Assembly (NCBI GenBank): GCA_020912385.1
Contig: CP087208.1
Location: forward strand, 2,170,001-2,234,000
Direction of reading: 5' to 3'
From: Neofusicoccum parvum
Taxonomy: Eukaryota; Ascomycota; Dothideomycetes; Botryosphaeriales; Botryosphaeriaceae
Length of the DNA: 64,000 nt
Positions 55,150 through 64,000 of the stretch are shown piece by piece. The notes beneath the pieces are model-generated. The model had not been told where the DNA came from, ran no database searches, and was given only the letters and a program-made list of their open reading frames with translations. A program made the position numbers and the translations under genes. The stretch's first letter is position 1, and each line of letters opens with the position of its first letter.

Positions 55150-57440
55150 ATGGGCGAACCGAGAGACGTCACGAACCACGTCCTTTTCGAGGTCGCCACC
55201 GAGGTTGCCAATCGAGGTAAGAGACAGCAAGTTGCGTCTGCTGGCATTGGGCATCACTGACACTCGTGTAGTGGGCGGCATTTATTCGGTCCTCAAGTCC
55301 AAGGCGCAGGTCACGACAGCAGAGTATGGCGCCGCTTACACGCTTCTCGGCCCACTCAATCGCACATCGGCCCAGGTCGAGGTCGAAGAGCTTGAGCCCA
55401 AAGACCCGGCTCTGGCTCAGACGATAAAGAACATGAACGACCGGGGCATTGTCACGCTCTATGGTCGCTGGCTGATCGATGGCGCGCCGAGGGTCCTTCT
55501 CTTCGACACCGGCACTGCCTACAAGTTCCTTGACGAGTGGAAAGGTGATTTGTGGTCCGTTGCCGGCATCCCTTCGCCGCCGGGCGATGGCGAGACCAAT
55601 GAGGCCATCGTCTTTGGCTATCTTATCGCATGGTTCCTGGGAGAGGTAAATTCGCCGCGCGAACCGCGAAGAAACCACATTAACAGTTGTGCAGTACGTC
55701 TTCCACGAGAAGAAACGCGCGGTCGTTGCTCAATTTCACGAATGGCTCGCTGGTGTGGCTCTTCCTCTCTGCAAGAAGAGACGCATCGATGTCACTACCA
55801 TTTTCACCACGCACGCCACCCTCCTCGGGCGCTACCTCTGCGCCGGCTCCGTCGATTTCTACAACAACCTGCAGTTTTTCGATGTGGATGCAGAGGCAGG
55901 CAAGCGCGGTATTTACCACAGGTATTGCATTGAGAGGGGCGCGGCACACTCGGCAGATGTCTTCACGACAGTCTCGCATATCACTGCCTACGAGAGTGAG
56001 CACCTTTTGAAGCGCAAGCCGGACGGCGTATTACCGAACGGTCTCAACGTCAAGAAGTTCTCTGCAACGCACGAGTTCCAGAACCTGCATCAGCAAGCCA
56101 AGACGAAGATCAATGACTTTGTTCGCGGTCACTTCTACGGTCACAACGATTTCGACCCGGAGAACACGCTTTACTTCTTCACTGCAGGTCGGTATGAATA
56201 CCGGAATAAGGGTGTAGACATGTTCATCGAGTCGTTGGCCCGTCTGAATCACCGCATGAAGAGCGCGGGCTCGACCGTAACTGTGGTAGCATTCATCATC
56301 ATGCCAGCTCAGACACAGTCTTTGACGGTGGAAGCGCTGAAAGGCCAGGCGGTCATCAAGTCCCTGCATGATACAGTCGACGTCATTTCGAAGAACGTGG
56401 GAAAGAAGCTGTTTGAGAGATCACTCGCATGGCACGAGGGTATGGAGCTCCCGGAGGACAAGGAGCTCATCTCGGCAGCGGACAAGATCATGCTCCGCAG
56501 GCGGCTGTTTGCCATGAAGCGCCACACTCTCCCACCCATCGTCACGCACAACATGGTCAATGACCACGACGATCCAGTCCTGAACCAGATTCGCAGGTGT
56601 CAGCTCTTCAACCACCCCACAGATAGGGTCAAGGTTGTGTTCCATCCGGAATTCCTAAATTCGGCGAACCCGGTGCTACCCATGGATTACGATGACTTCG
56701 TTCGTGGCACTCATCTTGGTGTATTCTCGTCTTACTACGAGCCGTGGGGTTACACCCCCGCAGAGTGCACCGTTATGGGTGTTCCGAGCATCACGACGAA
56801 CTTGTCCGGGTTCGGTTGTTACATGGAGGAGCTGATCGAGAACGCGCAGGACTACGGTATCTACATCGTCGACAGGCGGATGAAGGGAGTTGATGACTCG
56901 GTCAACCAGCTCTCGGATTACATGTTCGAGTTCACGAAGAAGAGCAAGCGCCAGCGTATCAACCAGCGTAACCGGACGGAGAGATTGAGCGATCTGCTTG
57001 ACTGGAAGAGGATGGGTATGGAGTACGTCAAGGCCCGCCAGTTGGCCTTGCGGAGAGGTGAGTTGGAATGCCAGAAGAGCAACAAGGAAAGATACTGACG
57101 TGCAGCAGCCTATCCTGACGCTTTTGACGGTGGCGACGAGCCTGACTTCTTTGGCAATGCCGAGGTCAAGATCTCTCGTCCGCTCTCAGAGCCTGGGTCC
57201 CCTAGGGATCGGTCAGGTATGATGACGCCTGGCGACTTTGCTTCGCTGCAAGAAGGCCGAGAGGGGCTCAGCACAGAGGACTACATTGCCTGGAGGCTAC
57301 CGTAAGTACAAAGCTCGGCACTCGGATGACACGGTACTAACTGTCCGGATAGTGAGGAGGAGGAGCCCGAGGACTACCCGTTCCCTCTGACGCTGAAGAC
57401 GAAGAAATTGTCTGACTCTCCCGCACTCAACGGCTCATAA
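55150..57440 (+). CDS. GSY1: Glycogen synthase (GT3)
   Basis: Cytosolic enzyme that extends glycogen from UDP-glucose. Five exons, 55150-55216, 55272-55645, 55695-57057, 57106-57301 and 57353-57440 (introns 48-55 nt), give 695 residues, the usual fungal length. The 22-codon first exon ends before [12 protein letters not shown], the UDP-glucose-binding loop. Conserved marks are [50 protein letters not shown], the [20 protein letters not shown] strand-helix and [18 protein letters not shown] with the catalytic-site glutamates (about 495-505). [20 protein letters not shown] (about 560-580) is the arginine cluster that senses glucose-6-phosphate. The C-terminal tail after 600 holds Ser/Thr-Pro sites ([21 protein letters not shown]) likely phosphorylated to inhibit the enzyme, then an acidic stretch. 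Confidence 0.96.
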
Positions 57441-59380
57441 CAAAGGGCACCGAGCGCGCGAGCCGCCAGTTGAAGAAAGCGTCCACGCGACCCAAACCGA
57501 CCCGTTGCCCCCACCGATCAGCATAAAATGGTGGGGTCTTTTCGGACTTGTTTTCTCCAGCGACAAGAAAGAAGCAGCCGCAGCTGTACATGCATTGTCT
57601 TCACACGTTTCTGTACTCTAGGTTCGATCGTTTATTGCCCGAATAGTTATCATGCAGAAAGTCCAGGCCGTTCGTCTCCCCAGTCCTCCGCCCGCATTGC
57701 TCCACAGCGGTGTCAGCGGCACGGGGTTGCTGGGGCGAGAAAGCCGGGGCGGTGATTGTAATCAAATTGGTCCAATCGCAGTATCAGCGTTTCCTGATGT
57801 GAGGGTCCACTTGTGGGCTCGCCCGCCTCTCTCCCCGCAAATGCCACACTAAAAATCGCTCGCATGTGGCGTGCGTTTGGGGCTACGGTCAGCCTCCTAC
57901 GCATACGCGCAGCCGACTGAAGCGCCGTAAAACAAGGGTGCACGGCGGCCTTGTATGCGGATGGTCTTGTGAAGTGGTAGGCGATGGACGACTCATGATC
58001 CTGCAGGAGGGGAGGCCAGAAGCGTTTCAGGAAGCTATTGTCCTCTTGGCCCTGAAATATATGGCATGTAGGCTTAAGGCCCGATTCGCGCGGAGCTTTG
58101 TGCGGACTTTCCCGCCAAGAGGGGATGTGCATGTACTACGCAGGTCGTCGAAGGGGGCGGTGGTGCACATCGCGGCGACGCTGAGCGCATGCACCTGCCC
58201 GTAATGAACACGGCGCGCCGGAGCCGATTCATACCCGTAGCCGTGACGGCGTCTGCAGCGCCACAGCGGGCGCTGTGCTGGTCAAAAGGGGGCCTCGGTG
58301 AGGTCAGTTCGTCGATGATAAACGAGAAAGCTAAATCTCGTTTCGCGCGGCCGATCTCACACAGCAGTGAGAGATGGCGCAAACGCATGCGACAGCGCTG
58401 GGCCGGGTTGCTGGGAGGCGCGTGCCAGGCGGCAACTCCTCACAGCACCCGTGGCTCTGGCGCCCGAAAAGGGCTAAGGCGATGGGCGGCGGGCATGACG
58501 ACAGAGACGCCGGTACTGCAATCTGCCTGCGCGCTGCACACGTCGTCGCGCCCGCGAGTCCGCCGGACATGCCCCGAGCCTGCGTGGTGTGAAGCGCCGG
58601 GTGCGGTGCTCTGCGGGATGCCAGCGGAGCCCGCGGAGCCAGCGCAGCGGCGGGCTGGCTGGGCCGACGCTCCGGCTGCGCAGAGCTGGAGCCAGAGCTG
58701 CCGTTGCCGTGAGGATCGAAACAGCGGCGGTAGTGGCGCAGCTGCTGAGTCGTGCCTGCGGTGCATTGCGCTTGGCGACTGGTCCCATTGTCCTGAGCCC
58801 TGCGTCGAATCGCGCCCGGCGCACCCACCGCCCTCTCATCCCGACCATATCAGGGCCCTATTTCTCGACCCGCGAGAGGAGAGACCCGGCCACTCAGCTC
58901 GCCCTGCCGCTCCTACGCACCTGTTCCTCACACCGTCTCCATGTCCGCCGCCGGAACCGCCTAATGTCCGCCATCCGCCCGCCAGTCCGCCGCGTGCTTC
59001 CCGCGCTCTTCCAGCTCCTGCCCGCCAGCGCACGCCTTGCTGCTCGAGACACTGCCACCCCGACCGCAGCCTGCTAACAAGACAAAATGATTGGCGCTCT
59101 GTGACCAGCCTGCACCCGGGGCGTCGCCGAACCTGCTCGCTGCCCAGCAGCTCTGCCCGGCTTTCACCAATTCGACTAAATAAATCCCCCGGCCCTCGCT
59201 CCACGCCAGAGGAGCGCCCTCCGTCCAACTTTTCTTTCAGCGGGGGTCCGCCCGCTCCCCGCAACCCGCGAGCCCTCAGCGGCCCGGCGCAGCGCGAGCA
59301 AACAATCCCTCGACCGAGTCCAATTCCTGCGCAAACACCCGGCGACGCTCGCCACCCGCGCGCCATCCGCTCTCACCACC
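57441..59380. other. Intergenic region with GC-rich block
   Basis: About 1.9 kb. The left part is the glycogen synthase 3' flank. About 58.1-59.3 kb is GC-rich and open in several frames; it precedes the potassium transporter start and may be its long leader and promoter. No separate gene is supported. Confidence 0.45.
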
Positions 59381-62113
59381 ATGTTCACCCCTTTGATGGA
59401 GATGGCCGCCTGGGTGCGCGGCCACCTGCCCTCCATGCCCACGAGCTTCCGCATAAGCCGGCCGCACTTCAACTTCATCACGCTGCACTGTGAGTACAAT
59501 TGGTGCGCCCCGAGTCGCGTGTTGTTGCGCGGAGGCTGATCCTGTCGTACAGACCTATACCTCATTCTCATGACCATTCTTGGTTCCATTCTACTATACC
59601 CGGCCGGAGGTCTAGACTACATTGATGCGCTCTTCTTCGCCAGCGGCGCTGCCACCCAGAGTGGCTTGAACACGATCGACGTCAACAAGCTCTTCCTATA
59701 CCAGCAGGTCGTGCTCATGCTAGTCGCGTGCGTCTGCAACCCCATCTTCATCAACACCTTTGTCGTGTTTGTGCGCCTGTACTGGTTCGAGAAGCGCTTC
59801 CAGGGCCTCGTGGCTGAATCGCGCAACAATCGGCACGCTACGCGCACCCGATCCAGGACAAGGAGCGAGGACAAGCCGGAGCGGGACTTGGGCCGGGAGG
59901 AGATGGGCGTCAATGGGCGCTCAATCACCGTCGTGCGCAATGAGGACGGCCATGCGCAAGGTGCGCCTTGCAATCTGGACGGCGACATCGAGGAGGAAAA
60001 GGAACCCCATTCGAGACACGCCTCGGCGCCAGGCTCTTCGACCGGTACAGAGGAGAAGGACGACCAGCTCGACATCAGCAAGGAACCTACAGTCATCGGC
60101 GCGGCCTCGACTGCGGAGCAGAGCGACTCGATCCAGCCTTTCCACAGGGATATCACGTTCGCGGATGACGTCAAGCCGCCCCCAAACCGCACGACTACCA
60201 ACGAGGAACGGCTCCCGGTGCGCCGTGATGCCGAGCAGCACATTGCTTTTGTGGAGAACCAGCGCAGACCGAAGGCCAAGGGTCGGCTGCGTATCCCCGG
60301 CCCCAGAGAGTTCGACCGGGGCGACAAGCCGCAGCAGCTGGAGGAAGAAGATGGCGGCGTGCACCTGGCACGGGAACTCACCAACGAGTCTAGCCTGCGG
60401 GGTCGGGAGGAGGCGAACCAGCCAGCTGATACCGTTGACCCCGGGAACATGAACGGAGATGACAACACCTTCAAGAGACATGTTTCCTTCGATGAACACG
60501 TGGCTGGTGTGCAAGGAAAACTCAAGGCCGGTTTCGACAACGTCAAGCGCAGGTTTACCTTGGGCGAGGACCATGACGACAGCAATTCTGGCCTCCGCCG
60601 TCGTGCGAGCACCTTCAAGACATTCGTAACCGCGCGTAGCCGGGAACGTGAAAGGGATCCCATGCCGTATCTCAGCTGGACGCCAACCATCGGTCGTAAC
60701 TCAGCTTTCGTGGACTTGACCGAGGAACAGAGGGAGGAGCTAGGTGGTATTGAGTACCGAGCGCTCAAGACTCTGGCTTTCGTACTGGTGTTTTACTTTG
60801 TCGGTTTCCATCTTCTGGGAATGGTCTGCCTGACTCCCTGGATCGTACGGTCAAGATACGTGGGAGACGTCCTTAGACCGGATGGTGTCAACGCTGTTTG
60901 GTGGGGTTTCTTTACACCTGCGTCGATGTTCAACGATCTTGGCTACACGCTCACTCCCGATTCTATGATCTCCTTTCAGAAAGCAGTGTTTCCTCTGCTA
61001 CTCGGCAGTTTTCTCATCATTATCGGCAACACTGGCTTTCCGTGCATGTTGCGGTTTGTCATCTGGGCCGCGGAGAAGGTTGTTCCTTACGGCAGCGGGG
61101 TTTGGGAGGAACTCAGGTTTCTTCTCGACCATCCCAGACGTTGCTTCACCCTCCTTTTCCCAAGCAAAGCTACGTGGTGGCTTTTCTGGGTGCTGGTCCT
61201 TCTCAACGGCATTGACTTGATCTTCTTTGTCATCCTCGATATCAACGACGACACGGTCACATCGCTTTCGCCTGGATATCGGGTCCTTGATGGTCTCTTC
61301 CAGGCAGCTAGTACTCGCACGGCAGGTTTTGCTTGCGTCAACGTTGCGGATCTTCACCCGGCTGTACAGGTGTCCTATCTGATCATGATGTATATTTCGG
61401 TCTTCCCCATCGCCATTTCCCTGCGTCGGACGAACGTGTACGAGGAAAAGTCTCTTGGTATATATGCCGACAACCCGGCTCCCGATGAGACGGGCGAGCA
61501 GAGCTACGTGGGCACCCATTTGCGGCGCCAGCTCTCGTTCGATTTGTGGTATATTTTCTTGGGCTTCTTCTTCATCTCGATCATCGAAGGCTCGCGCTTG
61601 GAAAACACCAACGACTACTCGTTCACGCTCTTCTCCGTTCTTTTCGAGATCGTCTCTGCCTACGGCACCGTCGGCCTCTCCCTCGGCTATCCCAGCATCA
61701 ATGCCTCCTTCTCGGCAGAGTTCAAGACGCTTTCGAAGCTGATCGTCATCGCCATGCAGATCCGCGGCCGCCACAGAGGTCTGCCGTATGCCCTCGACCG
61801 CGCCATTTTGCTTCCGTCAGAGACTCTCCACAAGAAGGAGGATGTCGATGCGGGCAGGCGCGCCGCACGCCGTAATAGCAACATCAGCGAGATGATGGCG
61901 GCGGATGCGGGTGTGTTTGCCGGCGGTCGCCCGCCTACCTTCAGAAGAGAAAGCTATGCTACAAATGCTACAGCCAGGGACGAAGAAGGCCCAACGGGCA
62001 ATCAGTGGTTGGCTAGCCACAGGAGACGCGGGAGTGCCGCCGGGGGGCTGACAAAGTTCCTAAGTGGGGCTTTGTCGGCAGGCCCGACGATACAGCGGGA
62101 GAAGAAGGCATGA
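59381..62113 (+). CDS. TRK1: Trk-type potassium uptake transporter
   Basis: Plasma-membrane K+ transporter of the Trk/HKT superfamily. Two exons, 59381-59489 and 59553-62113 (63-nt intron, GTGAGT), give 889 residues. The N-terminal FRISRPHFNFITLHYLYLIL is the start of the first membrane helix and is completed by the splice. Four membrane-pore-membrane units are visible by their selectivity loops: AATQSGLNT (about 66), PASMFNDLGYT (about 488), ASTRTAGFAC (about 620) and VSAYGTVGLSLG (about 736), each with the key Gly. Between the first and second units is the long hydrophilic cytosolic loop of fungal Trk1 (about 100-430), rich in Glu, Arg and Ser and probably phosphorylated. The C-terminus after 790 is basic and Ser-rich. 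The start is the ATG at 59381 (context CACCATGTTC). Confidence 0.95.
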
Positions 62114-63881
62114 GGAGGGGTGGAGAGTGGAAGAGTTGGGGAAGCACGTCCCTGATACCTTACACTATACATATGGGAGGCGTAGACTCGTTTATCTTCA
62201 TTTTCAACACACGGGAGTTTAAGAACACTGGGACACAAAGACATAGAAAGCGGGGGTCAGGACTTTTGAACTTCTCAGCTATGTCTCTTTGGATGGATTC
62301 GGGGCGCAGAAGGGGCATGATCGCTTCGTATCGTTGGACTCTTCTTAGCAGGGCGTTTTTTCTTCTTCACCTCGTTCCGTCCGACAGATTCTTTGTTCGG
62401 ATGGATGCAGTACATTACACGTTTAGTTTGTTGCCGTAGCGCTGGCTGACTTTTTTTCCCTTCACACGATTGCACATGAGTTAGATTTTTGGTCTTTGTT
62501 TCTCTTCCAACAACAAAAAAGACAAGGATTTTCTCTATACACCTCACGATCGGGCCCTCTGATTACCAACCGCGGTTCAGACGTGTTGTTAAATAGAAGT
62601 CCAAGGTGCAAACGACCCGAATGACGGCATTGGCCGACTGTCCTTGTCTTTACTGCGCCGCATCTCCGGGTAAGCGGGCGGCAAAAGTCACGAAAAAGCT
62701 TGTTTGCGGAGGAAGGGGTTCAAAACGTGCGGCTCACACGGTGCCCGTGTGGGTCTCGTCAGCCCTACGGAAGTAATTTGGCCGTTGGCTTGGTTGTGCT
62801 ACTTTTAAACGATGCATGCAGTAATCAACGTCGGATGGCTCGTGATGCTCTCGACAAAGACACTGACGGGTCAGGAGTCCGGAGAAAAGGGGCTCCATGC
62901 TTTCCGTCCGGCTTGCCTTGCAGGACTGCCGGTAATTCGTCCGGTGGTGCATTGACGGCCGAATGCCTCGTCGCCCTCAATGCCGAGGACAGGGCAACCA
63001 GCCTGTTTTTTTGTCCGTTCTGGCTGGCCTCTTGCATGACGGTCGAGGTCGGGGGGCCTGGGTTGATGCGCGCAGGGATTCTGAGTCAGTGCCACAGGCG
63101 CAGACGCAATTGATGCCAGCTTTTCTTCGGCTCGGGGAAACTGGCTGCAGATAGGCGGAGGCTCGGCAGTTGGAGACGCGGAAGGGGGGCTGGTGCTGCG
63201 ACAACGGACAGTCGATCACCTTCGACGACAGAGGAGGGAACGGCAGTCGTCATCGAGACGCCGGGTGTGGCGGCAGCGTTGGATGTGAGGTTTGGTGTCA
63301 AGCTGCGGGCGTGTCGGCAGCTGAAGACGCGTTTGGCCAAACACGAAAGGCACGGCAGAACGAGAAAAGGGTTCGTGGCAGGGGTCTGGCAACGGGCTGA
63401 CTGAGGAACCCCAAGGGCTCGCTGCAGCCAGTGAGAGCGGCGCGGCCCTGTGGCTTGCTGCGGCGCAGTGGTCCCGCGCGTCCAGGCGCAAGGGCGGTGG
63501 ACCCTCCGACCCCCAGGAAATGCCATTGCGGCCGCTGATGGGGGCCACGCCCGGGTAGCTTGCCGGGCTGGTCTCACCTTCCTGTCTCCTTCTCTCGCCC
63601 TTACGTCTTCCTAGCCGCCTCGCCGTCGTCCCGCTCGCTCTTTCGACACCTCGTGTCATCCGCGTTGCCGCCGAGCTCTCGAACCGCCCGCTGAGGAACT
63701 ATGCTGAGCGCTGTGCGGCGTAGCTGATCCCACGAGCGTGCTCTGTCCTTTCCTCCAGCCTTGTCCTCCACCCATTCCGCTCGCTGTCCGCGCCGTCCGG
63801 TCCTCGAATCCACCCAACCTCCCACCGCATAATCCCCACCCGTTCGAACGCACTTAGTCCAGCCCTCGCGCCGCCGCCGCA
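62114..63881. other. Intergenic region
   Basis: TRK1 3' flank (AT-richer, to about 62.6 kb), then moderate-GC spacer, then GC-rich promoter and leader of the gene at the right edge. Open frames at 63.1-63.9 kb on the minus strand are Arg/Ser-rich and not protein-like. Confidence 0.4.
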
Positions 63882-64000
63882 ATGCTAGTCCCCGGCTACA
63901 AGAAGAGTTCCTCAAATGGCGGCCTCCGCATCGGCATCGGCAACGGGCTTCCCTACAGCCCCAACTACAGCCCGACCCACCGCCGCAACTTCCGCCTCAA
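63882..64000 (+). CDS. 5' end of an unidentified gene (partial)
   Basis: ATG 63882 in context CCGCAATGC opens a frame that continues to the window end. The first 39 residues begin MLVPGYKKSSSNGGLRIGIG and go on with NGLPYSPNYSPTHRRNFRL, a polar N-terminus with several Ser/Pro and a basic end. Such starts precede a membrane anchor in many Golgi or secretory-pathway proteins, but nothing that follows is visible, so I name no function. Confidence 0.5.
   Translation, partial: MLVPGYKKSSSNGGLRIGIGNGLPYSPNYSPTHRRNFRL

Noticed and set aside
59617..60768. 383-codon minus-strand frame inside the TRK1 gene
   Set aside because: Antisense shadow over the hydrophilic loop of the transporter.
1..64000. 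tRNA, rRNA, CRISPR arrays, transposons, viral or toxin genes, and a secondary-metabolite cluster
   Set aside because: I looked for T-loop consensus, terminal inverted repeats with transposase or integrase motifs, regularly spaced repeats, and polyketide or peptide synthetase motifs on both strands and found none. A short decayed element could still escape reading by eye.

Overview
The window is chromosomal DNA of a filamentous ascomycete (Pezizomycotina; a Dothideomycete is plausible but not shown). The evidence is genes broken by 44-67 nt introns with GTRAGT-type donors, CTRAC/CTAAY branch sites and YAG acceptors, ACCATG-like start contexts, and recognisable fungal orthologues (Ctk1, Mcm5, glycogen synthase, Trk1, GTP cyclohydrolase I). 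No bacterial operon signals, tRNA, rRNA, CRISPR array, transposase or viral gene was seen.

Layout. 1-6.2 kb: no convincing gene; the first 2.8 kb is very GC-rich. 6.2-10 kb (-): Ctk1-like Pol II CTD kinase. 10-12.1 kb: GC-rich gene-free block. 12.1-13.2 kb (+): GTP cyclohydrolase I. 13.7-15.6 kb (+): F-box-like protein. 15.9-16.4 kb (+): small Cys-rich zinc-ribbon protein. 16.8-17.5 kb (-): UPF0047/YjbQ protein. 18.3-18.9 kb (-): conserved-looking unknown. 20.6-22.8 kb (-): single-pass membrane protein with poly-Glu tract. 24.3-26.3 kb (+): Clr5-domain/ankyrin protein. 27.6-28.8 kb (-): RmlD/MAT2B-like reductase with two tiny exons. 29.6-31.5 kb: a divergent pair of poorly known genes, the right one carrying an in-frame stop. 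33.4-34.7 kb (-): AA11-type lytic polysaccharide monooxygenase. 34.7-38 kb: second large GC-rich gene-free block. 38-44.3 kb (-): an intact DUF3433 multi-pass membrane protein and a decayed paralogue. 45.9-47.7 kb (+): CHERP-like CID/RS/proline-rich RNA-processing protein. 49.7-50.7 kb (+): secreted SMP-30-like beta-propeller. 51.2-53.4 kb (+): Mcm5. 55.2-57.4 kb (+): glycogen synthase. 59.4-62.1 kb (+): Trk-type potassium transporter. 63.9 kb (+): start of a gene leaving the window.

The genes do not form an evident pathway cluster. They are mostly housekeeping genes (replication, transcription elongation, folate/pterin synthesis, glycogen, potassium) with lineage-specific accessory genes between them (Clr5-ankyrin, LPMO, DUF3433 pair, small Cys-rich and membrane peptides). 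The Ctk1-like kinase writes, and the CHERP-like CID protein reads, the Pol II C-terminal repeat, but they lie 36 kb apart and shared control is not implied. The oddest features are the long GC-rich gene-free blocks, the DUF3433 duplication with one broken copy, introns of length divisible by three that hide inside open frames, the 20-nt microexon, the TGA-interrupted gene, and a DDRR-type repeat array in the kinase. I found no clear evidence of a new multi-gene system. Exon coordinates are inferred from splice consensus and reading-frame continuity, not from transcripts.
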